Shown one piece after another: positions 36,740 through 44,284 of a stretch of DNA of 64,000 nucleotides. Within the stretch, counting starts at the first letter, position 1. The number at the start of each line of letters is the position of its first letter. The notes beneath the pieces are model-generated. The model saw nothing but the letters and a program-made list of their open reading frames with translations, ran no database searches and was not told where the DNA came from. The position numbers were made by a program, and so were the translations under genes. Source of the stretch: Methylophaga sp. 42_25_T18. GTDB lineage: Bacteria > Pseudomonadota > Gammaproteobacteria > Nitrosococcales > Methylophagaceae. The stretch lies in assembly GCA_002163085.1 (NCBI GenBank), contig MAAJ01000011.1, positions 1 through 64,000 of the forward strand. Reading direction: 5' to 3'.

Positions 36740-37876
36740 ATGGAACAATTATTAAATTTGTGGCACAACACGGGTATTTACCAAATTGCACCCGGCCAAG
36801 CCTTTATGATTGCTATCGGCATGTTATTGCTTTATTTGGCTATCAAAAAGAACTTTGAACCGTTATTACTGGTGCCGATTGGTTTCGGTGCTGTATTAGC
36901 TAATATTCCCGGTGCAGGATTAGCTGAACCCGGTGGGATTTTATATCTCTTCTATACCGTTGGTATCGAAAGTGGTGCGTTTCCCCTCATTATCTTTATG
37001 GGTGTCGGCGCCATGACCGACTTTGGCCCCCTACTCTCTAACCCGAGAACGTTATTCTTAGGGGCTGCGGCACAATTTGGGATCTTTGCCACATTATTAG
37101 GTGCGGTACTGTTATCAACTTTCGGCATTTTTGACTTCAGCTTAGCTGATGCTGCTGCCATCGGTATTATTGGTGGTGCGGATGGCCCCACCTCCATTTA
37201 TGTTGCCAGTAAGTTAGCACCAGATTTATTGGGTGCAATTGCTGTCGCTTCCTATTCATATATGGCGTTGGTACCGTTAATCCAACCGCCGATCATGCGT
37301 GCGTTAACGACGGAAGCAGAACGAAAAATAAAAATGGTTCAACAACGCCATGTTTCACATCGTGAAAAAATTGTCTTCCCATTATTATTGTTGCTCTTAG
37401 TCGCCTTCTTACTACCCGATGCTGCCCCATTACTCGGTATGTTCTGTTTTGGTAACTTAATGAAAGAATGTGCCGTGGTTGATCGTTTAAGCAATACCAC
37501 GCAAAACTCATTGATCAATACGGTGACGATTTTCTTAGGTTTGGCAGTAGGTTCTAAACTCCGTGCTGAGGAGTTCTTAGACTTAACCACCTTAGGTATT
37601 TTAATATTAGGAATGGTTGCGTTCAGCATTGGTACCGCTTCTGGTGTCATCATGGCCAAAATCATGAATAAGATGGGTAAGGCTCAAATCAATCCACTTA
37701 TTGGTTCTGCTGGTGTATCTGCAGTGCCAATGGCAGCACGAGTTTCGAATAAACTCGGCTTAGAATCGGATCCACATAACTTCTTGTTGATGCATGCCAT
37801 GGGACCCAATGTGGCCGGTGTTATCGGCTCGGCTGTAGCAGCAGGTGTTCTAATTAACTATGTTACCGGTGGCTAA
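36740..37876 (+). CDS. oadB: Oxaloacetate decarboxylase beta subunit (Na+ pump)
   Basis: A 378-residue integral membrane protein with about nine hydrophobic segments. The conserved [10 protein letters not shown] region contains the Asp (equivalent to Asp203 of Klebsiella) required for Na+ transport, and [17 protein letters not shown] matches the second conserved re-entrant region. It decarboxylates carboxybiotin and exports Na+. It is somewhat shorter than some homologues (about 430) but complete by motif. A terminator hairpin follows at 37886-37916. Confidence 0.95.
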   Translation: MEQLLNLWHNTGIYQIAPGQAFMIAIGMLLLYLAIKKNFEPLLLVPIGFGAVLANIPGAGLAEPGGILYLFYTVGIESGAFPLIIFMGVGAMTDFGPLLSNPRTLFLGAAAQFGIFATLLGAVLLSTFGIFDFSLADAAAIGIIGGADGPTSIYVASKLAPDLLGAIAVASYSYMALVPLIQPPIMRALTTEAERKIKMVQQRHVSHREKIVFPLLLLLLVAFLLPDAAPLLGMFCFGNLMKECAVVDRLSNTTQNSLINTVTIFLGLAVGSKLRAEEFLDLTTLGILILGMVAFSIGTASGVIMAKIMNKMGKAQINPLIGSAGVSAVPMAARVSNKLGLESDPHNFLLMHAMGPNVAGVIGSAVAAGVLINYVTGG

Positions 37877-37885
37877 TATTGAGCT

Positions 37886-37916
37886 AAGACATCCTGATTT
37901 TTATCAGGGTGTCTTA
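37886..37916. terminator. Hairpin between oadB and the convergent small gene
   Basis: A 13-bp stem (AAGACATCCTGAT with its partner, one G-U pair) around TTTT, 9 bases after the oadB stop. The forward side lacks a T tract. The stop codon of the reverse-strand gene lies at the right edge of the hairpin, so it may serve either strand. Confidence 0.65.
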
Positions 37917-38219
37917 CCGTTCAAATAAGCGAGCCGTCGCAACAGTTTGCCCTGCGCCCCTCACGACGCACTCGTCAGCAGAAATAAACATCCCCGGCGC
38001 GATGAGGGCCTGCCACTTACCGCCAACTAAACTTTCATCTTGTGGCCCGATCATACGAACACTAGCCTGGCGACTAAGCTGGACAAAACGTTCTTTCGAC
38101 ATGCCTGTTTCTACTTGTTCACAGAAATGAGTTACTTTATCTGTTTCCCAAATGTAATAAACGGGATAGATAACAATTAAAACGACTACATACTGGAGAC
38201 TGTTCACCAGTTGCTTCAT
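37914..38219 (-). CDS. Small membrane-anchored protein, paralogue 1
   Basis: A 101-residue protein with one N-terminal transmembrane helix (about 7-24, QYVVVLIVIYPVYYIW), then a soluble domain of about 75 residues with two cysteines (near 33 and 84). Orientation is not set. The family is unknown to me. It has a strong ribosome site (AGGAGG). A close paralogue lies 209 bases upstream on the same strand, with about 60% identity by eye and no gap. Its stop overlaps the oadB terminator. Confidence 0.75.
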   Translation of the reverse strand: MKQLVNSLQYVVVLIVIYPVYYIWETDKVTHFCEQVETGMSKERFVQLSRQASVRMIGPQDESLVGGKWQALIAPGMFISADECVVRGAGQTVATARLFER

Positions 38220-38427
38220 TACTTGACCTCCTGAGACTACTGCCTCCTTTGGGTCGAAGTATAAGTAATGAAATCAACAAACTTAGCGACAAAGTTCACA
38301 AAATTAGTTATTAATTGAATGAACTAGAGATTACTTTGTGACTATGTGGAACACATCACAAATTATTTTCGATACAAGCGTTTGCTATGTTGTTGGACAT
38401 TACTATTGGGCCTAGCTCTTTGGTTTA

Positions 38428-38742
38428 TTAAGGTGCCTCAGTTTCAAATAAGCGTGCTGTAGCAACTTTATTGCCTGCACCTTTGATGACACAGATATCA
38501 CTCGAGATAAATGCGCCAGGCTCAACAGTGGCTACCCATTTTCCGCCTTCTAAACTAATATCGTCAGGACCGATCATCTTAATACTTGCCTGTTCACCCA
38601 GTTGAATCATGCGTTGTTTAGTCATGCCAGCATCGATTAGTTCACAGAAGTCTGTCACTTTGTCCGTTTGCCAAACGTAATAAATCGGATAAATGAGTAC
38701 TAAAACAACTAAATACTGAATACTATTGACCAAGCTTTTCAT
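38428..38742 (-). CDS. Small membrane-anchored protein, paralogue 2
   Basis: A 104-residue protein with the same layout as the one at 37914: an N-terminal helix (YLVVLVLIYPIYYVW), a conserved TDKV..FCE region, MIGP.D.SL.GGKW and C-terminal GAG..VATARLFE. The shared cysteines suggest a disulfide if the domain is periplasmic. ATG 38742 is chosen over the TTG four codons upstream because GGAG lies six bases before it. The gene follows yajD by 55 bases on the same strand. The pair is a recent tandem duplication, function unknown. Confidence 0.75.
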   Translation of the reverse strand: MKSLVNSIQYLVVLVLIYPIYYVWQTDKVTDFCELIDAGMTKQRMIQLGEQASIKMIGPDDISLEGGKWVATVEPGAFISSDICVIKGAGNKVATARLFETEAP

Positions 38743-38797
38743 GTTTTTCTCCAAAACTTCCGTTGGACGTCATCGCCACGGTTTTAAGGGTGGATAA

Positions 38798-39160
38798 TTA
38801 TTTCTTGAGCAGATCACCCAATACCGAAAACGGATTATGCGTGTCGCCACCGCCTGATGTAGAGTTGTTATTACTGCCGTAACGCACTTGCTCAATATAA
38901 CGAGAATGCTCATTATCATGGCAATAGATACACAATAACTCCCAATTACTGCCATCAGCGGGATTATTATCGTGATCATGATCACGATGATGCACTGTTA
39001 ACTCTTTTAAGTTTAAACGTGTAAATTCACGTGAACAGCGACCACATATCCACGGGTACATTTTTAATGCTCGTTCTCGATACCCTTGTTCACGCTCATC
39101 CTGATATTTCCTTGCTTGAGCAACGATTTCATCTAAGCGTTTATTTTTTTCTGCTGCCAT
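38798..39160 (-). CDS. yajD: HNH nuclease YajD
   Basis: A 120-residue protein with a zinc-bound HNH domain: CGRC (about 39-42), the HHRDHDHDNN metal and catalytic segment (57-66) and CIYC. N- and C-terminal parts are helical and low-complexity. Length and motif order match E. coli YajD. It should bind and cut DNA, but its biological role is unsettled. It is upstream of the two small membrane-protein genes on the same strand, and divergent from the S4-domain gene. Confidence 0.9.
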   Translation of the reverse strand: MAAEKNKRLDEIVAQARKYQDEREQGYRERALKMYPWICGRCSREFTRLNLKELTVHHRDHDHDNNPADGSNWELLCIYCHDNEHSRYIEQVRYGSNNNSTSGGGDTHNPFSVLGDLLKK

Positions 39161-39308
39161 CTAGCTCTAGCCTCCTTGTGCCTTATCTATAGTTTAATAG
39201 TTTAAATTAATATAATGAGTGATGTAAGCTTATTAGATTGACATGAAACTCAAATATCAAAGTCATTTCCAAGTAAACTATGTCTTTAATTCATCCAAGA
39301 TAGAGATC

Positions 39309-39530
39309 ATGAGCGAAAATATCACTACCGTAAAGCTAGAAAAATCACCAACGGAACTATTCAAGATCCTTAAGTTTGAAGGAATTGCCTCAAGTGGTGC
39401 AGAAGCGAAAATGTTTATCGCCGATGGCCAAGTTAAAGTAAATGGCGAAACTGAATTACAAAAACGTAAAAAAATTGTCGCTGGCGATACTATCAACTTT
39501 GCTGACCAAACGTTAAATATTACTGAATAA
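39309..39530 (+). CDS. S4-domain RNA-binding protein (YbcJ-like)
   Basis: A 73-residue protein made of one S4 RNA-binding domain: the KFEGIASSGAEAKMFIADGQVKVNGE core, then RKKIVAGDTI. Size and sequence resemble E. coli YbcJ. The role is probably in RNA or ribosome handling. An upstream in-frame ATG (39243) would add 22 residues with no family match, so ATG 39309 is preferred, though its ribosome site (GAGA) is weak. The next gene encodes a small parvulin. Confidence 0.85.
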   Translation: MSENITTVKLEKSPTELFKILKFEGIASSGAEAKMFIADGQVKVNGETELQKRKKIVAGDTINFADQTLNITE

Positions 39531-39630
39531 AGCCGACATCGATAAGTGTTAACTTGTTCATTTATTAACCAACGTTCTAGTTTAGCTTGTATAATACGGC
39601 CATCAATTTAATCTAACTTAGGAATTACAC

Positions 39631-39912
39631 ATGGCAACTGCAACAGCACGTCATATTTTGGTGGACAGTGAAGAAATCTGTCTTGAATTGAAAAAAGAAA
39701 TCGAAGAAGGTGCTGATTTTGCTGATGTAGCAAAAGAGCATTCTTCTTGTCCATCAGGTAGCTCAGGTGGTGACTTGGGTGAATTTGGCCCAGGTATGAT
39801 GGTGCCAGAATTTGATAAAGTTGTTTTCTCTGCTCCGCTGAACACTGTTCAAGGTCCCGTTAAAACACAATTTGGTTATCACCTGTTAGATGTAACTAGC
39901 CGCAGCGAATAA
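39631..39912 (+). CDS. ppiC: Parvulin-type peptidyl-prolyl isomerase
   Basis: A 93-residue, single-domain parvulin. The motif begins ARHILV, with GADFADVAKEHSSCPS, GGDLGEFGPG.M and FGYHLL, matching PpiC. Catalytic residues typical of parvulins (His in ARHIL, Cys in SSCPS and the C-terminal His) are present. No signal peptide means it is cytoplasmic. A second copy, 92 residues, is at 55069 on the other strand. A strong terminator follows at 39952. Confidence 0.93.
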   Translation: MATATARHILVDSEEICLELKKEIEEGADFADVAKEHSSCPSGSSGGDLGEFGPGMMVPEFDKVVFSAPLNTVQGPVKTQFGYHLLDVTSRSE

Positions 39913-39951
39913 TCCAAATAAGAATTTCGTTTAATCACAAATTCTACCTAG

Positions 39952-39981
39952 AAGCCTTATCAGCAATGATAAGGCTTTTTT
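39952..39981 (+). terminator. Rho-independent terminator after ppiC
   Basis: An 11-bp perfect stem (arm AAGCCTTATCA) around GCAA, running into TTTTTT. It lies about 40 bases after the ppiC stop, just before the end of the convergent dinG gene. Confidence 0.9.
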
Positions 39982-39985
39982 GTTG

Positions 39986-42064
39986 CTAGCTAACAATACG
40001 GTAGTCGGGCAAATGCTCTAATAACTGTTTGCCATACCCTTTGGTTAATAACCGTCGATCTAAAATCGAAATACGCCCCGAGTCTGTCTCTTTACGCAAT
40101 AATCGACCACATGCTTGAATCAAACGAATACTCACTGCAGGTAATGATAAAGCAATAAAAGGTTGCCCTCCAGAGCGTAAGATCCACTCTTGTTTCGCCT
40201 GCTCAATTGGTCTGGTAAACACAGGAAAGGGTAATTTAGTCACAATCACGTGACTACATAGATCACCCGGTAAATCGACGCCTTCAGCAAAACGATCCAT
40301 ACCAAAGATAATGCTGCCCTTACCGGCTGCTATCCGCTGTGTATGTTCAACGATCATGTTTTTCGGTGATAATGTATTACCTTGCAATAACACCAAACTT
40401 GCTAAGTCTTGTGGCAGGTTTTGATAAACCGTATCCATCACCTGTTTCGAGGTAAACAACACTAAGGTGGCTTCGTCTTTATTAATTATCTTGATTAACT
40501 GCTGGCCTACTTCCTGTTGCCACAAGGCAAAGTTTTCATTAGGTAATGCTTTCATCTCAGGCAAAAACAAACTGGCCTGCTTGGCATAATCAAACGGTGA
40601 TTTCACCGCCAAGAAATGGCTTTCATCAAAACGATATAAACCTGAGTCGAGTCTAAATCGGTGAAATAAACCCATACCACGTAAGGTCGCCGAGGTCATG
40701 ACCACCCCATAAGCGCGATTCCATAAACTCTTCTCCAAGAAATAGGCAGCGGTCATAGGCCCCGCATTGATCACCAAGGTATCTTGTTTAGCAAAGGTTT
40801 CATACGATAACCAGCGAACATTAGGTGGATGGTCAGGCTTGTCTTCATCTAAAAATAAACCCATAAAATCAATCATATACCCAAATATATTCTGTACCGT
40901 GCCCACTTGTGGCAATAATACCTCGGCCACTTTATTGGGAATTTGCTGTGTTTCTATCGCATCTTTAATCCATTTTCCAAATACCGCATAGTGTTTATAA
41001 ATCACATTGGCCCGTTGATATAAGCTCTGACACGGAATTAACAATGCCTGTACTAAGCCACTTTGCCAAAAGATCCGTGGCTCGCTCACCTTACCGGCAA
41101 TGACATCATTAACTAAGTCATCACTTTGCAACAAAGTTTCCATCTGCTGCAATATAGTCACTACTGCAGGCAAGTCACGTCGTAATTCCATCAACATATA
41201 ACCAAAGTCATGTTGGCGATGAGCCAAGGCTTTGGGAATCTTCTTCAATACACTGTCGGCAATTTCCGTGGTTTGATAAATCTGTACAAAGTTTAGCGCC
41301 TTAGCGGCATGATCGAGCGCTTTTTGTGGCAAATTATGGGCTTCATCAAAGACAAACAACACTTCTTCAGGGTTCGGCAATACTAAACCACCACCCAAGT
41401 CAGCATCACTTAATACTAAATCATGATTGGCTACCACCACATTGGCCGTCGCCATTTCCCGTTTCACCATGTAATACGGACATCGCATAAACTGCGAACA
41501 ACTCTTGCCGGCACAACCTTCCGAATCGGTAGATATTTGATGCCAAAGATCGGGGACAATCGTATCTTTACGACTATCACGATCACCATCCCAAACTTGC
41601 GTATCCCATTGCTCTAATATGGTTTTAGCCTGTTGACGACGTTTTTGCTGAAGATACTTGCTATCAACATCAAATGACAGCTCTTGTTGATCAACACTAT
41701 CAACCACAGACATTAACTTACTCGGGCAGAGATATCGGCGACGCCCCTTGGCTTGCACAAACTTCAATGGTTCATCCAACGTTTTGGCAAACTGAGGTAA
41801 ATCTTTTTGCATCAGTTGTTGCTGCAGGTTCACCGTTGCCGTACTAATCACCAACATCTTCTTATTGGCTAACGCTATATGAATAGAGCCCGCTAAATAG
41901 GCCAATGTCTTGCCTACACCCGTTGGCGCTTCAACCACCGCCATACGTTGCTGCGGAGGTCGCTTCATAGTGTCAGAAATAAATTGGCTCATTTCCACTT
42001 GTTGTGGACGTGCCCTAAAATCAGGCATCGAGCTTTCTATGCGAGTGAAGAGTGCTTGTACCAA
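39986..42064 (-). CDS. dinG: ATP-dependent DNA helicase DinG
   Basis: A 692-residue XPD-type helicase. Walker A is EAPTGVGKT (45-53), followed by STATVNLQ, an iron-sulfur cluster region with cysteines in the YLCPSKL and CAGKSCSQFMRCPYY segments, and FDEAHNLP (motif II). Late motifs include SATLR, FASIIFGM-type motif V (GSIIFGMDRFAEGVD) and QACGRLLR (motif VI). It unwinds DNA 5'-3' and handles R-loops. The start is a TTG at 42064, with alternative ATG 42025; E. coli DinG has residues corresponding to the upstream part, so the longer form is kept. Confidence 0.9.
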   Translation of the reverse strand: MVQALFTRIESSMPDFRARPQQVEMSQFISDTMKRPPQQRMAVVEAPTGVGKTLAYLAGSIHIALANKKMLVISTATVNLQQQLMQKDLPQFAKTLDEPLKFVQAKGRRRYLCPSKLMSVVDSVDQQELSFDVDSKYLQQKRRQQAKTILEQWDTQVWDGDRDSRKDTIVPDLWHQISTDSEGCAGKSCSQFMRCPYYMVKREMATANVVVANHDLVLSDADLGGGLVLPNPEEVLFVFDEAHNLPQKALDHAAKALNFVQIYQTTEIADSVLKKIPKALAHRQHDFGYMLMELRRDLPAVVTILQQMETLLQSDDLVNDVIAGKVSEPRIFWQSGLVQALLIPCQSLYQRANVIYKHYAVFGKWIKDAIETQQIPNKVAEVLLPQVGTVQNIFGYMIDFMGLFLDEDKPDHPPNVRWLSYETFAKQDTLVINAGPMTAAYFLEKSLWNRAYGVVMTSATLRGMGLFHRFRLDSGLYRFDESHFLAVKSPFDYAKQASLFLPEMKALPNENFALWQQEVGQQLIKIINKDEATLVLFTSKQVMDTVYQNLPQDLASLVLLQGNTLSPKNMIVEHTQRIAAGKGSIIFGMDRFAEGVDLPGDLCSHVIVTKLPFPVFTRPIEQAKQEWILRSGGQPFIALSLPAVSIRLIQACGRLLRKETDSGRISILDRRLLTKGYGKQLLEHLPDYRIVS

Positions 42065-42285
42065 TTTACTGTGCTTTAAATTGAGGGGGTGATAATAAGT
42101 TCATAACAGGTGAAACAAAATCTCAGTGTGTTTTTGCCTAGGCATTTTATACTAAAACACACTGTTAAATATCTTCGTTCTATTTTGATACTGTCTTCGA
42201 TTATTAAATATTCAAGTTGCCTAGTCTTTGATTTTTGACTAAGGTATTTCGTAATTTACTATTACGCACATGAAGGCTTTATTGA

Positions 42286-42903
42286 ATGAAATCGAAAATC
42301 AAAGAAATGCTAGTTCTGCAAGACGAAATCAACCGTGTAGTCACAGAAGATTGGAAACAACAAGGCTACCCGTGGTATCGCGCGGCGATGGTTGAAAGCA
42401 TCGAAATGCTAGAACACTTTGGTTTTAAATGGTGGAAAAAACAAACACCAGACATGGCACAAGTACAATTGGAACTGGTCGATATCTGGCACTTTATGTT
42501 GAGTCATTATCTAGAAAAATCAGACTCATTAGAAAGCCTAACTGATCTATTAACACCCAATGACCATCAACAAGACTACAGCGATGATTTAAGAGAACTG
42601 ATTGATTTGTTTGTTGGCCATCTCGCCAGTGATAAAAACTTTGATACTGATGTATTTTACAAAATGTTATCGGTTACCGGCCTAAGCTTTGATGACCTAT
42701 ATTTGCAATATATCGGCAAAAACACACTCAACCGATTCAGGCAGCACAACGGCTATAAAGATGGCAGCTACATCAAAATCTGGGATGGTCTAGAAGATAA
42801 CGAAGTGTTATTTCAAATCTTGGCTGACATCAGCGCGCCGATCACCAATACATCAGAGCATATCTACAATACATTGGCGATTCGATACCAAACAGTCTCT
42901 TAA
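42286..42903 (+). CDS. Dimeric dUTP diphosphatase
   Basis: A 205-residue all-alpha dUTPase/MazG-superfamily protein of the PF08761 type. Metal-binding acidic motifs are visible: VESIEMLEHFGFKWWKK and QLELVDIWHF, and a second pair of acidic helices in the C-terminal half (DSYIKIWDGLEDNE). It would hydrolyse dUTP to dUMP and pyrophosphate. It is unrelated in fold to the trimeric Dut of E. coli. AAGGC lies before ATG 42286. The cassette array begins immediately downstream. Confidence 0.88.
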   Translation: MKSKIKEMLVLQDEINRVVTEDWKQQGYPWYRAAMVESIEMLEHFGFKWWKKQTPDMAQVQLELVDIWHFMLSHYLEKSDSLESLTDLLTPNDHQQDYSDDLRELIDLFVGHLASDKNFDTDVFYKMLSVTGLSFDDLYLQYIGKNTLNRFRQHNGYKDGSYIKIWDGLEDNEVLFQILADISAPITNTSEHIYNTLAIRYQTVS

Positions 42904-42925
42904 ATAATAGAATCAAGGTGGCGAA

Positions 42926-42953
42926 GTGGTTAAATTTATCCCTCCGTTACCTT
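42926..42953. repeat. Left inverted repeat flanking the cassette array
   Basis: Twenty-eight bases starting GTGGTTAAATTTATCCCTCC match, in inverse orientation, 44092-44120 with one mismatch and two single-base gaps. It begins 23 bases after the dUTPase stop. Together with the right copy it encloses the two attC-flanked membrane-protein genes. Confidence 0.8.
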
Positions 42954-42989
42954 CTTTCTTTCTTCATTAAGAGACTTCCATAATATTTT

Positions 42990-43050
42990 TCCTAACGACT
43001 AAGGTAAGACGTGCGCGCTTTTCGCGCGTCAGTTTTGAGCGTCTTGTATG
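42990..43050 (-). mobile_element. attC-like site C (short, R'' core partly degenerate)
   Basis: Read on the reverse strand it runs ACAAGACGCTC, a GC hairpin GACGCGCG-AAAA-CGCGC, CTTACCTTAGTCGTTAGG. The R' core GTTAGGA and inner L'/L'' pairing are intact. The R'' core reads CATACAAG in place of the expected CATAACAAG. The stop codon of the gene at 43029 lies within it. Size (61 bases) matches the short aadA-type attC. Confidence 0.6.
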
Positions 43051-43448
43051 GAGTTTTTGGCAAACCTAGCTCCGACAGATGTAAAAAATAGCATTGCTAA
43101 AATAATGCCGTCAATTAAACCCAGTAGTGAAGACATTAACATTTCATAACCCGTTAATACCTGAATACCATAGAAGGGTGTTAATACAAAATTTAGTATA
43201 TAAAACGCGACAAAGGCTGGTTTAGCAAGCCTGACATAAAAGTACAAACCAAACGACAATAGAACCCAAGTAAAGAGCGTACCCCAATAATCTAGATCAC
43301 TTGACTCGAATACAGCACCAAGACCGCCTTGGTCAAGAAGCTCGATCTCTACATCACTAAGCCATACGTAGTCAAAATATGGAGTCAACCAAAAAACAAT
43401 TGTGAGAATTATGCTGAATAATACTAATGGCCGAAAGATTGATTCCAT
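43029..43448 (-). CDS. Cassette-encoded membrane protein, four helices
   Basis: A 139-residue hydrophobic protein with about four transmembrane segments (near 7-25, 57-75, 77-95 and 105-125). No family is recognised. The gene lies between attC B and attC C: AGGAG in the R' core of attC B is its ribosome site about ten bases before ATG 43448, and its stop is in attC C. Compact layout with no promoter of its own is typical of an integron cassette. Confidence 0.7.
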   Translation of the reverse strand: MESIFRPLVLFSIILTIVFWLTPYFDYVWLSDVEIELLDQGGLGAVFESSDLDYWGTLFTWVLLSFGLYFYVRLAKPAFVAFYILNFVLTPFYGIQVLTGYEMLMSSLLGLIDGIILAMLFFTSVGARFAKNSIQDAQN

Positions 43449-43459
43449 TCTCTATTTAC

Positions 43460-43545
43460 TCCTAACGTCTCGCTAAGCCGCGCCGCTTTTCGGCGTCCGA
43501 GAAGGGCAGTTTTTTTGCCCTGCGTTTTTAAATGATTTGTTATGT
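43460..43545 (-). mobile_element. attC-like site B (aadA type)
   Basis: Reverse-strand reading: CATAACAAATCATTTAAA, an inner GGGC hairpin (CGCAGGGC... GCCC), then GGACGCCGAAAAGCGGCG, CGGCTTAGCGAGACGTTAGG. The R'' core (ATAACAA) and R' core (GTTAGGA), and the CGCCG/CGGCG palindrome, agree with known aadA cassette sites (there TAACAATTCGTTCAAG and GCGGCGCGGCTTAAC). The stop codon of the gene at 43540 lies in the R'' core. Confidence 0.8.
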
Positions 43546-43926
43546 GTTTATGATGCCTGAAACAAAGCAATATGCACCACCTGCGTAAGTTATTAACTGC
43601 CCCCAAAATGCTCCCCATGTAACAGGCCCCAGCCACTTTGCCATGAAGGCATTAAATGCACCACCAAACTTTATTTTCTTTGCGGTATAACGGAAGTCTA
43701 GGAGCCTGCTTATTGTGGCGAGACAACCAAATCCCGCACTCCAAGACCACCATTTAATTATAAACATTAATAGCTCTGGGTTTTTTGGATTTGCACCGAG
43801 TTTAATGTTTATTACATATGTCAAAGAAGCTATGGCAAAACCAAGGAACAAGTTTATTGAAAATGATAATTGCGTGATTCGATAGTTTTGCCAACGCACA
43901 TATCTTTCTTTTTGTTCTCGTTCCAT
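43540..43926 (-). CDS. Cassette-encoded membrane protein, about three helices
   Basis: A 128-residue protein beginning with a polar helix (MEREQKERYVRWQNYR), followed by hydrophobic segments near 22-40, 55-72 and 100-122. No family is recognised. AAGGA lies before ATG 43926. It follows attC A and ends in attC B: its TAA is part of the CATAACAAA core. It is the first cassette of the array in reading direction. Small membrane proteins of unknown role are common in chromosomal cassettes. Confidence 0.7.
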   Translation of the reverse strand: MEREQKERYVRWQNYRITQLSFSINLFLGFAIASLTYVINIKLGANPKNPELLMFIIKWWSWSAGFGCLATISRLLDFRYTAKKIKFGGAFNAFMAKWLGPVTWGAFWGQLITYAGGAYCFVSGIINT

Positions 43927-43942
43927 CAGATTCCTTTTTTAC

Positions 43943-44057
43943 ACATAACGCTAGTAGCAAGCGCAAATATTGTGTTGTGGAGTTTGTGAAAAATGGTCAA
44001 AGCCCTTACACAAACGAAGCGACGCAATATTTGTCGCCTGCCTACTTTTGTTATGCA
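43943..44057 (-). mobile_element. attC-like site A (long)
   Basis: On the reverse strand: GCATAACAAAAGTAGGC ... a long imperfect stem ... GCTACTAGCGTTATGT. The outer arms pair (AGTAGGCAGGCG with CGCTTGCTACT, CAAATATTG with CAATATTTG) and an inner hairpin has GTTTGTG pairing with CACAAAC. Length about 115 bases, like the longer attC class. It belongs to the cassette upstream, which is missing, or marks the junction. Confidence 0.7.
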
Positions 44058-44091
44058 TTTTAGCTCGCAATTAATAAAAGGTGACGGATAA

Positions 44092-44120
44092 AAGGTGACG
44101 GAGGGATTAAATTTTAACCA
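44092..44120. repeat. Right inverted repeat flanking the cassette array
   Basis: AAGGTGACGGAGGGATTAAA and nine further bases. Its inverse is at 42926-42953. A partial direct copy (AAAAGGTGACGGA, 44077-44089) precedes it. Confidence 0.8.
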
Positions 44121-44127
44121 GTTACTT

Positions 44128-44284
44128 TAGCTTAGTAGGTTTTATCAAGTGCAATGCCATCGAAGTAGTGGGCTAAAAAAAATTGGAATCAATGGGGTCA
44201 GACTCGATTGATTTATTAAACAAGCAAGAATCCATGCTTTATCGTCCTTTTTTGATTGCCGTACTATCCCACACATTGTTTGCT
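44128..44284. repeat. Intergenic stretch with a short palindromic repeat before recJ end
   Basis: About 150 non-coding bases between the inverted repeat and the recJ stop. They include AATCAAT-13 bases-ATTGATT (44187-44213) around GGGGTCAGACTC, a hairpin of the kind that I recall near RAYT (REP-associated) transposases. No transposase is present here. No other gene is supported. Confidence 0.4.

Larger units (their letters stand above)
42990..44057 (-). mobile_element. Integron gene-cassette array without integrase (CALIN)
   Basis: Three attC-like imperfect palindromes (A 43943-44057, B 43460-43545, C 42990-43050) are spaced by two single-gene cassettes, both oriented right to left, each ending at or in an attC. 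B is strikingly like the attC of aadA cassettes. No intI or attI is present in the window. Inverted repeats of about 28 bases (42926 and 44092) enclose the set. It sits between conserved dUTPase and recJ genes. Cassette structure is seen; mobility is inferred. Confidence 0.75.

Noticed and set aside
38969..38988. Perfect 20-bp palindrome in yajD
   Set aside because: It is explained by the His and Asp codons of the HNH motif (HRDHDHD) and lies inside the gene.
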